The notes: generated by a model not told the origin, from the sequence alone. 64,000 nucleotides of DNA from Nitrosomonas sp. (GCF_019752415.1 NZ_JAIEME010000003.1:1-64000); one strand, 5' to 3'. Counted from the stretch's first letter, positions 1 to 11,045 are shown. Translations and numbers: made by a program.

Positions 1-849
1 ATTTTTTACGACATGAAAAGGATGCTCGACCTTGGCACGAATGCTAGCTTTCGCATGCTCAAGCTTCTCCATCAGTTTGCCTACTGTTGTTTTAGGCAAT
101 GCCTTGCGCTTGGAAGGGCGCATTGCAATATGCCAGGTTACGGGCAATTCAAGATTCTCTTCTCGTTTCTCAACGCCTTGATAACCTGCATCACCAAATA
201 CATCGGTTTCATCACCATGCAGTAGTGCTTGTGCCTGAGTAACATCGTGAACATTCGCTGCCGTTCCGATCAGGGTGTGAACAAGCCCGGATTGCGCATC
301 AACACCGATGTGCACCTTCATGCCGAAGTGCCACTGCTTCCCTTTCCTGGTTTGATGCATTTCGGTATCGCGCGCTCGTTCCTTGTTCTTGGTCGAAGGA
401 GGCGCTGCAATCAGCGTGGCATCAACAATCGTACCTTCACGAAGGAATAGCCCGCGTTCAGCCAGGTGCGCGTTGATTGCAGCGAAGATGGACTCAGTCA
501 AATGATGCGCTTCCAGCAAATGGCGGAATTTCAGCAGGGTCGTCGCGTCCGGTGCCGCTTCTCGATTCAGGTCAATGCCAACAAAGCGGCGAATGGCTTG
601 ACTATCGTATACGGCATCCTCGGTGCCTTCATCCGAAAAACCAAAGCATTGCTGCACAATGTACATGCGCAGCATTCGCTCAAGACCAATCGGTGGGTGA
701 CCTCGTTTGCCACTAACGGGATAGTGCGGGGCGACGACATTCAGTAGGGAGAGCCAAGGCGTTACCGCTTCGATTTCGGACAAAAAGCGATCCCGTCGTG
801 TTTGTTTCTTCTTTGCCGCATATTCCAGGTCAGAAAAGCTTGATTGCAT
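1..849 (-). mobile_element. IS5-family transposase, C-terminus cut by window edge; IS end near 935
   Basis: Open frame on the minus strand from ATG at 849 to the edge, absent from the ORF track because it has no stop in the window: MQSSFSDLEYAAKKKQTRRDRFLSEIEAVTPW...ERMLRMYIVQQCFGFSDEGTEDAVYDSQAIRRFVGIDL...DATTLLKFRHLLE...EGTIVDATLIAAPPSTKNKERARDTEMHQTRKGKQWHFGMKVHIGVDAQSGLVHTLIGTAANVHD. Candidate terminal repeat GGGAAACACTGATTTATTCGATC (reverse complement of ~913-935). Confidence 0.93.
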
Positions 850-1276
850 CGCTCTATTCCATATTTATCAGTATGATGCATTTTATCAAACCTTTATGAC
901 CAAAGTCGATGTGATCGAATAAATCAGTGTTTCCCTAATAAAAATTATAATTTAGTTGTGAAAATTATATTTTCATTTTAATTATCATATTGTTATAAAT
1001 TTATGCTTAAAATTGGCAAGACTATTTTAAGCTACTTTGCCAAGAAAATTTGTTTCTTTTTCATTTTATCTGTGGTATTTTTTTACACCTATTTCCATTT
1101 CTTCTCAAATTAAGCTGGTATTAGAAGCTCTAAATTAGCTGTCAAAAAACGAAAATCTTCACCGTTTCTTTCGATTCTGGAATTCCAGAAGTAGGTAATA
1201 CCAAGAAGTAGAAGTGTCTTTTTTCTAACGAGAATGGATTCACTCTGTAACAGCTAAGGATCACTTTTAACTGAAA

Positions 1277-2482
1277 TTGAAGGAGTCATCTTCAATATTT
1301 AAAGGAGCATTTTGCATGAGAGTTATTTCCCACAGGGAACCCAAGAATAGCACCAGTTTCTCCATGGTAGTGAGACAAATGCATAGCATACTAGTCGCAA
1401 TATTATTCATCATAAGCATGATTTGGATTTCCTTCGGAACAGCGCATGCCGTTGTTGTCGGGACACCCGGATCAGTCAAATGGCACCCCGGCCATTACTA
1501 TGCGATTATGAATTCGGGTAAAAATAAACCGGATTATCTGCAGCAAGTATATAGCGAACTGAAGGACACGCCAGCTCTGCGCGGAATGCAAGTGCGTTAT
1601 AATTGGGCAGAGCTAGAAAAATCCTTTGGTGTATATGATTTCACATCCATTGAGGAGAGACTTGCTGAACTTGCCGCGCGAAATAAACGGCTTATAATTC
1701 TATTAGAACTAAAATCATGGGGTACTGACACGGATTTAGTGCCGAACTACGTGACAAATGATCCAATCTACGAACAAGGCATATTCGCTTTTAGTAGGGA
1801 TGGCAGCGACACGATTACAGGGAGCAACATCAAGCTGTGGAATCCCATGGTGCGTGATCGTCTGGCTGCACTAATTAGTGCATTGGGAAAGCGCTTTAAT
1901 TCCCACGAACACTTTGAAGGTATCGGCTTGACAGAAACCTCCCTGGGGTACCCGATAATACCGTTAACCAGTACTCAGAAAGCTGATTACTACGACAACC
2001 TGCTCGTAATAAACAAAAAGATGCGCGCATCTTTCCCCAATACGATGACATTCCAGTTCACAAACCATCCGCGTTGGCTTCTGACAACATTAGTAGATGA
2101 TCTCAAAGGAATGGGATCGGCACTGGGTTGTCCGGATGTTTTCATAGAAGATCCGGGATTAAACTATCCAGGGAATAAATGGTCTCCTCCAGGTCTCTAT
2201 ACATACTATCCTAAAAATTCTGGTCTGATGCCCCTGACAGTTAAAGTGGAACCAGCGAATTATCGGAATACTCGGTGGGATAATAAAGGTTATCAGCCAA
2301 CCGTCTCTGAGCTGCTCAATTTTGCTCGAGATAATCTGAAGGTCAACTACATTTTCTGGGTAAGGGACCTTGGTTATTATAAAAAAGTGCTGGAAACATT
2401 GAGTTTGAGACAACAAAATAGCAATCCATCCGGCGGATTGAATTCGACCTGTCCCGAAAACTATACTACCTGTATCGATTAG
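1277..2482 (+). CDS. Secreted glycoside-hydrolase-like (TIM-barrel type) hypothetical protein
   Basis: 401-aa ORF with N-terminal hydrophobic segment ending in ...GTAHAVVVG; pattern RGMQVRYNWAELEKSFGVYDFTSIEERL resembles GH-type beta/alpha barrels. True start may be ATG 1316. Confidence 0.6.
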   Translation: MKESSSIFKGAFCMRVISHREPKNSTSFSMVVRQMHSILVAILFIISMIWISFGTAHAVVVGTPGSVKWHPGHYYAIMNSGKNKPDYLQQVYSELKDTPALRGMQVRYNWAELEKSFGVYDFTSIEERLAELAARNKRLIILLELKSWGTDTDLVPNYVTNDPIYEQGIFAFSRDGSDTITGSNIKLWNPMVRDRLAALISALGKRFNSHEHFEGIGLTETSLGYPIIPLTSTQKADYYDNLLVINKKMRASFPNTMTFQFTNHPRWLLTTLVDDLKGMGSALGCPDVFIEDPGLNYPGNKWSPPGLYTYYPKNSGLMPLTVKVEPANYRNTRWDNKGYQPTVSELLNFARDNLKVNYIFWVRDLGYYKKVLETLSLRQQNSNPSGGLNSTCPENYTTCID

Positions 2483-2768
2483 TATTGAATGGTACTAATT
2501 GAAACGTAGACGACAAACAGCCTCGTACAAAACTACGGGGCATTAGAAAAAGCTTGATGTGGTGGGCTCTATATGCCGGAAGCTCACCACCTACCCCACA
2601 GATCTCGTTGCAAAATACAGCTTCTCCTTAGTTTGCTCGTGAATTGACTACCAGTATCGGTACGCTAAAAAAAGTAACGATATGATAGAAATCATTATTC
2701 TAATCGGATTAATGGCAATTAGTATTCAGTTCTAACAAAATAGAATGAAGTTAAGCAGTTCACAATTC

Positions 2769-3039
2769 ATGGATCATGTTCACTTTTTTGGTACAGTCAG
2801 TACCGACATATCGCTTGACCAAGCTTATGGTGCTCATTAAGAGCATAACCGAACGAGAAATTTTCAGACGATGTCCACAAGTTAAGAAGAAGCTTTGGGG
2901 TGAAGAATTTTAAACTGATGGTTATTTTGCAAGTGTAGTTGGCAAGCATGGAGATGAGCAGTTGATTGGCAAGTATGAACAGAATCAAGGTAAAACGTAT
3001 CAGAAATTATACTCGGATTATCAGCTTGCATTGCTCTGA
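2769..3039 (+). pseudogene. IS200/IS605 TnpA (Y1 transposase) C-terminal remnant
   Basis: Two frames give MDHVHF / FLVQSVPTYRLTKLMVLIKSITEREIFRRCPQVKKKLWGEEF*TDGYFASVVGKHGDEQLIGKYEQNQGKTYQKLYSDYQLALL*, characteristic of IS200 TnpA, with a frameshift and an internal stop. Confidence 0.8.
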
Positions 3040-3043
3040 GCAA

Positions 3044-3071
3044 GAATGCCCTGCTGCTTGCGGCGGGATTC
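3044..3071. repeat. Imperfect hairpin beside the IS200/IS605 remnant (possible IS right-end structure)
   Basis: GAATGCCCTGCTGCTTGCGGCGGGATTC, self-complementary arms just after the tnpA stop. Confidence 0.5.
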
Positions 3072-3291
3072 TTATTTCTGAAGGATTCATGCTGAGTTAT
3101 TAAAGATGCTCAGCCATAATCTGGTTTTGTTAGCTGGATTGCGAAGAAAAACCCATATCATTAGTTGTTGCAATTAAATAGATAAAGCCACCCGATTTGC
3201 AATGGATGGAACCCATGTTGAAAACGTTATTTTGTCAAACGCTTGTTAATTTTTGTGTAAAGAGCAAGTAAGCTTTTCTTGTTTATAGCAC

Positions 3292-4500
3292 ATGATCTGT
3301 TCAGTTTTAAATAAATTCAAATTCAAGTCCGGTATGACCGTTATGCTATTTTTCTCTCTTGAGGCTGGAACTATGTTTGATCATTACGACCTGCTTGACG
3401 ATCTCAATAAGCCATTGCCTTTAAGAGATAAGATTATCAGCGCGCACCATTCTGTTCAGGATAAATTTTCATTCATTTCACGTATCGCTATAGCACTGTA
3501 CGATAGCAAAACACGGATTTTGAAAACTTATATGGACAGTAGCGGAGAAGACAAACCATTGATTCATTATCAAGCGCCCTTGGATAATGCGCCATCATTA
3601 AAGGAGATTCTGGCTAAAGGCTTGCCACGGATTGTCAATAATTTAGTGACTTTTGAAAATGGCACGAATGAGCACACACAAAGGATCGGCCGCCAAGGTT
3701 ATGCGGCGAGCTACACCATGCCAATTTTTCATAGCGGTGAGTTTGTTGGATTTTTATTTTTCAATTCACACGAAAGTGACGTGTTTACAGAGAATGTTTT
3801 AAGCATCCTCGATATTTATGGGCATTTGATTGCACTGATGGTCGTGAACGAGCTCTCCACGTTAAAAGTCATGAGTGCAGCATTAAAAACAACCAGGAAT
3901 ATTACACATATGCGCGACCCTGAAACGGGTAGTCATTTAGATCGAATGTCACGCTATAGCCGCATAATCGCCGAATCGCTTGCCGATCAATATGATCTGA
4001 ATGATGCGTATATTGAACATATATTTATGTTCTCGCCGCTTCATGATATTGGAAAGATCTCAATACCGGACAGCATTCTACTAAAGCCGGGACCGTTAAG
4101 TGAGGAAGAGCGATCGATCATGAATACGCATGCAAGTAAAGGCAGGAAAATGATTGATGATATTGTTGTAAATTTTGGTTTTGGTAATCTCAGTAACATC
4201 GATATTTTAAGAAATATCGCTGAATTTCATCACGAGGCCATTAACGGCAGCGGTTATCCAGTTGGCAAGGTGAACAATGATATTCCGCTCGAAGCTCGTA
4301 TTATTGCGGTTGCTGATGTATTTGACGCACTTACTTCCAGTCGCCCTTACAAGGAAGCTTGGAGCAATGAGAGAGCATTTAACATGCTCAAACAGCTTGC
4401 TGGCGAGAAACTGGACAGTGATTGCGTGTATGCTTTGATTGAGAACCAGAAGAAAGTTGAATTGATTCAACAGCAATTCAAAGAAAGTGTCTACAGTTAG
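3292..4500 (+). CDS. HD-GYP domain protein with N-terminal GAF-like region (putative cyclic-di-GMP phosphodiesterase)
   Basis: Motifs GSHLDRMSRYSRIIAE, HDIGKISIPDSILLKPGPLSEEE, HHEAINGSGYPVG, VADVFDALTSSRPYKEAWS. Confidence 0.9.
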   Translation: MICSVLNKFKFKSGMTVMLFFSLEAGTMFDHYDLLDDLNKPLPLRDKIISAHHSVQDKFSFISRIAIALYDSKTRILKTYMDSSGEDKPLIHYQAPLDNAPSLKEILAKGLPRIVNNLVTFENGTNEHTQRIGRQGYAASYTMPIFHSGEFVGFLFFNSHESDVFTENVLSILDIYGHLIALMVVNELSTLKVMSAALKTTRNITHMRDPETGSHLDRMSRYSRIIAESLADQYDLNDAYIEHIFMFSPLHDIGKISIPDSILLKPGPLSEEERSIMNTHASKGRKMIDDIVVNFGFGNLSNIDILRNIAEFHHEAINGSGYPVGKVNNDIPLEARIIAVADVFDALTSSRPYKEAWSNERAFNMLKQLAGEKLDSDCVYALIENQKKVELIQQQFKESVYS

Positions 4501-4618
4501 TCGTGGCTAACCGGCAGGGATGCTGCTATGAAAATTGCGTCGCAGGTACCCGGTGAATGCGCATTAGCTAAATCCGCTAAAATAGGCAGTTTTATTTGGA
4601 GGCTTTTGAATAAAAGCC

Positions 4619-6052
4619 ATGACTGCTAATCACTCTACCCAAACTTTAATCAAACCCAGTGATGCTGCCGCGTGGATTGCATGCATCCGTCGTGTCTGGC
4701 TGGATAAGCATCAACCCGCTGTCTATGAGCCGGATGCATTTAATCAGTTACTCAGCGATCTAGGGCTAGCGCATGAAGCCGCCATACTGGCCAGACTAGA
4801 GAGCCAGTATCCTGTGACTCAAGCAATTTCCTTCGATCATACTCAAGATTTGATGAAGCAAGGCGCGCCAGTTATTTATCAAGGACGTCTGGTGGATAAG
4901 CAACATGGTTTGGTGGGCTATCCTGATTTTTTGATTCGTCATGAAAGTGGTGAATATCAACCTGCTGATGCCAAGCTTTCACTCAGTGAAAATAAGAAAG
5001 CAATTCAGATTCAACTGGGAATATATCGCCGTTTGCTGCGAAATGAATTACCCGCAATGGTTTTTCTCGGAGATGGCCGCACAGCAACGCTTGGCGATGA
5101 AGTCGACCCAGTAGTCGATGAATTTATAACCGGTATGAGAGCATTGCTAGGTCTCCCGCAACAGCCGACGGTTCGTTATAGCCACAGTAAATGCCGTATC
5201 TGTCCGTATGATGCTTATTGCCGTTTGGATTTTGAAACGAAAGAAGATATCTCGTTGCTTTATGGAGTTCACGGAAAAGCCGCTGAACATTTGGCGGAAG
5301 TAGGTATTTCAACAATTTCGCAACTTGCCGTGAGTACAGTCGAATCCATACCGGATGTGCCGTATCTCAAAGGCAATAAAAGAAAGCACCGCGCTATCCT
5401 GCAAGCGGGTTCGTTTTTAAGCGGTAAGGTATTTCAGTTGAATAAGGCCATTTTACCGGATGGCACCTGGATTCATTTCGATATTGAAGATAATCCCTTA
5501 ACGCCAAACCGGGAGCGTCATGTCTATCTTTGGGGGTTTCTGGTACCCACATATACCCGGGAGAACTTTCACTATGTGTGGACCGATGATGAAGCCAGTG
5601 ATTACAAAGGCTGGCTCGGTTTCTTGCAGAAAATTGAAGAGTATCGTGCACGCTATTCTCCACTGGTACTAGCCCATTACTCCAATCACGAAAAAGCCAC
5701 TATCCGAAAATATGCCGAACGTTATGCAATGGAAAACCATACCACTGTGACATGGTTGCTCGGCGCGAATAGCCCTCTGTTTGATATGCAAAATCCAGTT
5801 CTGGATTGTCTGGTGCTGCCGCTACAGGGGTACGGTCTTAAAGACATTTGCAAACATCCGGATCTGGTTAATTTTCAATGGGAAAATGAAGAATCCGGAT
5901 CGCAATGGTCAGTTGTGCAATTCAATCGTTTTCGATTAGAAACAGATCTAGCTGAGAAAGAAAAACTCAAGGCGGAAATACTGCGTTATAACCGTGATGA
6001 TGTTATCGCTACCCGAAGATTGGAAGTATGGATGAGAAAGTTGTTTTTATAA
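4619..6052 (+). CDS. TM0106-family RecB-like putative nuclease
   Basis: RecB/Cas4-like N-terminal half (PDFLIRHESGEYQPADAKLS, cysteines CRICPYDAYC) plus C-terminal RNase H-like domain (YNRDDVIATRRLEVWM). Confidence 0.8.
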   Translation: MTANHSTQTLIKPSDAAAWIACIRRVWLDKHQPAVYEPDAFNQLLSDLGLAHEAAILARLESQYPVTQAISFDHTQDLMKQGAPVIYQGRLVDKQHGLVGYPDFLIRHESGEYQPADAKLSLSENKKAIQIQLGIYRRLLRNELPAMVFLGDGRTATLGDEVDPVVDEFITGMRALLGLPQQPTVRYSHSKCRICPYDAYCRLDFETKEDISLLYGVHGKAAEHLAEVGISTISQLAVSTVESIPDVPYLKGNKRKHRAILQAGSFLSGKVFQLNKAILPDGTWIHFDIEDNPLTPNRERHVYLWGFLVPTYTRENFHYVWTDDEASDYKGWLGFLQKIEEYRARYSPLVLAHYSNHEKATIRKYAERYAMENHTTVTWLLGANSPLFDMQNPVLDCLVLPLQGYGLKDICKHPDLVNFQWENEESGSQWSVVQFNRFRLETDLAEKEKLKAEILRYNRDDVIATRRLEVWMRKLFL

Positions 6053-6076
6053 AATCATAGGTGCTGGTTTTTTCAT

Positions 6077-7516
6077 TTAAATGGTGCGTCCATAAGAATC
6101 TTCAAATCGTACGATGTCGTCTTCGCCCAGATAGGTTCCTGATTGGACCTCTATTAAGTGCAAAGGAATTTTTCCAGGATTCTCGAGGCGGTGCGATTTG
6201 CCAAGTGGGATGTACGTCGATTGATTTTCTGTAAACAAAGTTGCTTGATTTTCGACAGTAACTTTTGCGGTGCCGCTGACAACCACCCAATGTTCCGCTC
6301 TATGGTGATGCATTTGAAGTGATAATTTTTCTCCCGGCTTAACCATGATTCGCTTGACTTGAAAACGCTCCCCTTTGTCGATTCCTTCATACCAACCCCA
6401 AGGACGATGGACTCGTAGATGTTCGAGATGTTCCTTGCGATGATTGGATTCGAGTTGCTGTATTGCAGTTCTGAGATGTTGTGCCTTACTTTTGTGCATA
6501 ACCAGCATAGCATCGGCTGTTTCGATGACAATCACGTTATCGAGTCCGATAACGGCGACTAGCCGATTATCCGCGCGAATATAGCTTTTTTGGGTATCAA
6601 ACACGAGAGTATCGCCGCTGGTGACGTTGCCGTTGTCATCCTTAGGTGCAATCTGCCATAGGGAATCCCAAGATCCTACATCGCTCCAGCCGAACTGTGC
6701 GGGTACCACAGCGGCACGATCTGTTACCTGCATGATGGCATAATCAATCGAATCCGATGGAGAAGCCGTAAATGCATCCTTTCCGGGAAGGATAAAGTCA
6801 AGGTCCGTAGTTTTTTCTTGCCAAGCTTTTTGAACGGCGGCAAAAATATCCGGCCGATGCCGTTGCAATTCTTGCAGATAATTTTTGGCAGTAAAAACGA
6901 ACATGCCGCTATTCCAGGTATAACCGCCTTCCTGTAGATATGCCGTAGCGGTTTCCCGGTTAGGTTTCTCAAAAAAAGATTGAACTTGATAAGCAGCCAG
7001 TGCAATGGGTGTGGCAAATGAGAGTGCTGTGCCAGCTTTAATATAACCATAGCCTGTTTCCGGTGCAGAGGGTACGACACCAAAAGTCACCAAATAGCCT
7101 TCCAGAGCTGCCACTTTCGCTGTTTCCACTGCTTGTGCAAAGGCAATCTGATCGTCAATGACGTGATCGGCTGGCAAAACGATCATTAAGGCATTTTCAT
7201 CGATCTGCGCCAGATGAAATGCAGCAAGCGCAATGGCCGGTGCGGTATTGCGTCCGACCGATTCAAGATAAATTGCTTCCGGCTTGATTTTTATCGCTTC
7301 ACATTGCTCCTGGATTAAGAAACGATGTTCGGAATTACACACAATAATCGGTGCCTGCGTATTCGATAGTGCGGCTGCTCGGGCGAGTGTAACTTGCAAC
7401 ATGGTATCCTTTCCAACGAGCGGTAACAGTTGTTTGGGATAATTGGCGCGCGACAGCGGCCATAACCGGGTGCCGCTTCCACCGGAAAGGATGATGGGGT
7501 GAATGTTTACGTTCAT
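6077..7516 (-). CDS. manC: Mannose-1-phosphate guanylyltransferase / mannose-6-phosphate isomerase
   Basis: LSGGSGTRLWPLSRANYPKQLLPLVG, FEKPNRETA, C-terminal cupin VKPGEKLSLQMHHHRAEHWVVVSGTA. Confidence 0.95.
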   Translation of the reverse strand: MNVNIHPIILSGGSGTRLWPLSRANYPKQLLPLVGKDTMLQVTLARAAALSNTQAPIIVCNSEHRFLIQEQCEAIKIKPEAIYLESVGRNTAPAIALAAFHLAQIDENALMIVLPADHVIDDQIAFAQAVETAKVAALEGYLVTFGVVPSAPETGYGYIKAGTALSFATPIALAAYQVQSFFEKPNRETATAYLQEGGYTWNSGMFVFTAKNYLQELQRHRPDIFAAVQKAWQEKTTDLDFILPGKDAFTASPSDSIDYAIMQVTDRAAVVPAQFGWSDVGSWDSLWQIAPKDDNGNVTSGDTLVFDTQKSYIRADNRLVAVIGLDNVIVIETADAMLVMHKSKAQHLRTAIQQLESNHRKEHLEHLRVHRPWGWYEGIDKGERFQVKRIMVKPGEKLSLQMHHHRAEHWVVVSGTAKVTVENQATLFTENQSTYIPLGKSHRLENPGKIPLHLIEVQSGTYLGEDDIVRFEDSYGRTI

Positions 7517-7699
7517 TTGTTTGGGGTATCCTTATTTTTATTTTACGAGACACACGTGATAAGTCGATTTTTTCTCTCTGGGATTGATATTGCCAATACT
7601 GCAAGGCATCTGACCGATTGTCAAATGGGCGACAAAAAGGCTGGCACGGTGTGCATAGTAAACGGAATGGTTTATTACATTGCAAATAATGAAGACCAG

Positions 7700-7960
7700 T
7701 AGTGTCCGGTCAAGAATTGAATAAATTTAGTTGGTTATCGGCACCGCACTGTTCTGGAATGTAAACGGCGTTTTGTAAGGTCTGCTGTAACTGGTTTTTC
7801 TCAAAAATAGAGACCGATAAAATCAGTACTTCGTGAGTCTTGCCATACGTGATGTGAATAACTGGTATAGCGGAGATACCGTCTCAAAGGTGATCGGCAG
7901 TTTCAAATTTCTGCTGAATACTCTCAAAAAATCTTCAATAATCTTTTTCCTGCTTGCTTT
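7700..7960 (-). pseudogene. IS4-family-like transposase C-terminal remnant
   Basis: Minus-strand frames give KLPITFETVSPLYQLF / ITYGKTHEVLILSVSIFEKNQLQQTLQNAVYIPEQCGADNQLNLFNS*, with a frame change; resembles the C-terminus of IS4-type transposases. Confidence 0.5.
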
Positions 7961-8105
7961 CATTCAATATAAATGCATGATCCTAAATCATTTAAAGTGT
8001 TTTCACTTCACTCAATACGAAGAAATAAATTACTTTAATCCATAATCAGATAGAATTTAACGAGTATTCAAGAGCCATATCCTATTCTTATTTAATTTTT
8101 ATTTC

Positions 8106-9446
8106 ATGTCCTCATTAAAAAAAACTTCACAAAAAGTTGGCTTTATTTCTCTCGGTTGCCCAAAAGCGCTGGTGGATTCCGAACAAATATTGACTCAGTT
8201 ACGTGCCGAAGGGTATGAAATTTCGTCTTCATACGAAGACGCAGACTTGGTTGTTGTTAATACCTGCGGGTTTATTGATAGTGCGGTTGAAGAATCACTG
8301 GATGCGATTGGTGAAGCGTTAGCTGAAAACGGGAAAGTAATTGTCACCGGGTGCCTGGGTGCGAAAGAGGATGGAGACGTGGTTAAGAAAGCCCATCCTC
8401 AGGTGCTGGCCGTAACCGGACCTCATGCCCTGCCGGAAGTGATGTCTGCCATTCATATCCATTTGCCGCAACCGCATGACCCTTTTACCAGCTTGGTGCC
8501 GCCACAAGGAATCCGCTTAACGCCCAAACATTACGCGTATGTCAAAATTTCTGAAGGCTGCAATCATCGCTGTACGTTCTGTATTATTCCTTCGATGCGC
8601 GGTGATCTGGTAAGCCGGCCGATTCATCAGGTTATGCAGGAAGCAGAGCATTTGGTGAATGCCGGTGTGAAGGAACTTATGATCATTTCACAAGATACTA
8701 GCGCGTATGGCGTTGACGTAAAATATCGCACAGGTTTTTGGCAGGGCAGGCCGATTAAAACCCGCTTGACCGAGCTTGCTCAGGCATTGGGTACATTAGG
8801 GGTTTGGGTGCGCATGCATTATGTTTATCCCTATCCGCATGTCGATGAAGTTATCCCACTCATGGCGGAAGGTAAAATACTGCCTTATCTGGATGTTCCG
8901 TTTCAGCATGCAAATCCACGGATCCTGAAAGCCATGAAACGACCCGCCAATGCTGAGAATAATTTGGCGCGCATTCAGCAATGGCGCCAAATTTGTCCCG
9001 ACATCACACTACGCAGCACCTTTATCGTAGGTTTTCCGGGTGAAACTGAAGCGGAGTTCGAAGAATTATTAGCCTTTTTGCAGGAAGCGCAATTAGATCG
9101 TGTCGGGTGTTTTGCCTATTCACCGGTTGAAGGGGCAACAGCGAATCAACTAGCTGATCCTGTGCCGGAAGCTATCAAGGAGGATCGCCGTGCACGCTTT
9201 ATGCAATTGCAAGAAGAAATCAGCCGTCAACGTTTGGCAGAGAAAGTTGGCCGAAAGATGATGGTTATGATTGATGAGCTTGCTGCGGATCAGGTGATTG
9301 CAAGAAGTAGTGCAGATGCGCCAGAAATTGATGGATTGGTATATGTGAACAAGGCGGATCACGTTCAGCCTGGAGATTTTATTGAAGTTGAAATTATTGA
9401 TTCGGATACGCATGATTTGTATGCGGTTGCATTAGCTAACCGTTGA
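8106..9446 (+). CDS. rimO: Ribosomal protein S12 methylthiotransferase
   Basis: [17 protein letters not shown], radical [28 protein letters not shown]-like C-terminus. Confidence 0.97.
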   Translation: MSSLKKTSQKVGFISLGCPKALVDSEQILTQLRAEGYEISSSYEDADLVVVNTCGFIDSAVEESLDAIGEALAENGKVIVTGCLGAKEDGDVVKKAHPQVLAVTGPHALPEVMSAIHIHLPQPHDPFTSLVPPQGIRLTPKHYAYVKISEGCNHRCTFCIIPSMRGDLVSRPIHQVMQEAEHLVNAGVKELMIISQDTSAYGVDVKYRTGFWQGRPIKTRLTELAQALGTLGVWVRMHYVYPYPHVDEVIPLMAEGKILPYLDVPFQHANPRILKAMKRPANAENNLARIQQWRQICPDITLRSTFIVGFPGETEAEFEELLAFLQEAQLDRVGCFAYSPVEGATANQLADPVPEAIKEDRRARFMQLQEEISRQRLAEKVGRKMMVMIDELAADQVIARSSADAPEIDGLVYVNKADHVQPGDFIEVEIIDSDTHDLYAVALANR

Positions 9447-9476
9447 AAAATATCGCCACTACAGTGTTACAACAGG

Positions 9477-9692
9477 TTAAGAATGCTCATTTATTGTGAA
9501 TAAGCTGCGCTTTTCTGCCTGTTGGAGCCTTGCATCGACTGTTTCGAATACGTTTTCATAACAGCCTATAAAATATCGGTGCTCCAGCGGATCATCGCTA
9601 ACCGCTAGATTGATCATTCGATGATGCTTTGCAAAAATTAAAGGGATTTTCGCTGACTGCCAGGGAACTAGGTTGTATTGGCAATTTGTCAT
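9477..9692 (-). CDS. Small hypothetical protein
   Basis: 71-aa ORF only; no recognisable motif. Confidence 0.25.
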   Translation of the reverse strand: MTNCQYNLVPWQSAKIPLIFAKHHRMINLAVSDDPLEHRYFIGCYENVFETVDARLQQAEKRSLFTINEHS

Positions 9693-9768
9693 AAATTGTA
9701 AATTTTATACCCTCTCTCCATGTACGGTGTACAAAACCAAGATACCAATGCTCTTGCTTGGAAAACTA

Positions 9769-9803
9769 AAAACCCCTGAACAATTACTTATTCAGGGGTT
9801 TCT
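9769..9803 (-). terminator. Rho-independent terminator downstream of the PEP-CTERM gene
   Basis: Minus strand AAACCCCTGAA-taagtaattg-TTCAGGGGTTTTT. Confidence 0.85.
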
Positions 9804-9826
9804 TGAACTAAAATTTGAAGCTTATA

Positions 9827-10447
9827 TTAGCGTACTTTCTGCTTCCGAATCGAAAAACCTATTAAACAAAGTCCAATTAACATCATGGCATACGTTTCTG
9901 GTTCTGGAACGGCACTTACGCCGATAACAAAATCATCCCAATCACCAAGATTCTTTTTGCCCGCGCTATCGTTGTAGCCGATAACATACTGATAAGTGGT
10001 AGTGCCGATGAGCATGTTTGTTCCAATCAGTCCGATCGAGGTACCTTTGTCCCAATGCCCGCCATTGAAGGCAAATTTTCCAATATTACCTTCAAAATTA
10101 AAATTTAACGGTCCGAGTGCACTGACTATTGAACTGACCGATGTTCCAATCGGATCGGATTCGAGCAGTGTCGTGCCACCTAAATTGTCATAAAATTTAT
10201 TGTTATAACCGGATTCTTGACCAAGAAAGGTGTAAGTTACCGTTTGCGAGCCTGAGCCTGTGTAATCGAGGTGACCGACACTTAACGTTGAGCCAACAGC
10301 TAGGGTAGCAAACCCCCCGATATTAAATGCTTCGGTTCGAGTTGCTGTATCGGTTGGCACGAATACAAGCCCTGCATTAGCAGCGCCGCACGTAATCAGC
10401 AAAGCTGCAGCAATAATTGCCTGTTGCATGGAAAATTTTTTCTTCAT
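9827..10447 (-). CDS. PEP-CTERM sorting domain protein
   Basis: Signal peptide at N-terminus; C-terminal VPEPETYAMMLIGLCLIGFSIRKQKVR matches the PEP-CTERM motif, TM segment and basic tail. Confidence 0.92.
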   Translation of the reverse strand: MKKKFSMQQAIIAAALLITCGAANAGLVFVPTDTATRTEAFNIGGFATLAVGSTLSVGHLDYTGSGSQTVTYTFLGQESGYNNKFYDNLGGTTLLESDPIGTSVSSIVSALGPLNFNFEGNIGKFAFNGGHWDKGTSIGLIGTNMLIGTTTYQYVIGYNDSAGKKNLGDWDDFVIGVSAVPEPETYAMMLIGLCLIGFSIRKQKVR

Positions 10448-10735
10448 TTTTACACCTCAAAAAGAATTAGTTATAAAGCTACCATTTGATGCGTTTAATA
10501 GAACTGCTTTTTGTGACACTTGATTCATTAAGTTTTAGATACATTTTTCATGAGTGGCTTCATCATAATTTTTAGAGCTGTTTACTGCTATAGTCAATTC
10601 ATCCCAATTTATTAGTAGGTTTGTGTTGGTAGCTTTGTACTAGTCCCCTTGTCCCGGAAAAATAATTGATCGGTTATGAATCAGCAATACACTGGAGCGT
10701 TTGAGGAATCATTTTCCATCCTTCACGCGGCGGCG

Positions 10736-10771
10736 CCAGGTACGCCGAGTAAGTCGATTCGGCCTACCTGG
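10736..10771. repeat. Strong isolated hairpin
   Basis: CCAGGTACGCCGA gtaagtcgat TCGGCCTACCTGG: 13-nt arms with one mismatch. Confidence 0.7.
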
Positions 10772-10852
10772 CCATGCGTTTTGGTAGGTGACAGTTTTTT
10801 CTCGGGTAGTTTTTCCAGAACAACTGGTGTTTGATACACGATTAGTTACAAG

Positions 10853-10955
10853 ACTGCTGAATTATTAAGGATGCGCCATTCCGGCGAAAGTAGAAATTAA
10901 GAAGATCAATGAACTGGTCACCAGCTTTCGCCGGTACGGCAAATAATTCAGTAGT
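10853..10955. repeat. MITE-like palindromic element
   Basis: Left ACTGCTGAATTATTAAGGATGCGCCATTCCGGCGAAAG; reverse complement of right ACTACTGAATTATTTGCCGTACCGGCGAAAG. Confidence 0.7.
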
Positions 10956-11045
10956 TCCTGGGTTTTCTGCTAAAAATTGTTTTTCTGAGCCGGCAATTTA
11001 TCCGCTCAGCGACACTTTTGACAATGCATTGGACTTTCAGTACAT

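Noticed and set aside
13-747. Plus-strand ORFs at window start
   Set aside because: Antisense to the minus-strand IS5 transposase.
2558-2591. Hairpin GTGGTGGGCT...AGCTCACCAC after the glycoside-hydrolase-like gene as a terminator
   Set aside because: Stem is plausible but there is no T-tract.
7499-7702. 67-aa ORF upstream of manC
   Set aside because: No motif or RBS; overlaps the manC start on the opposite strand.
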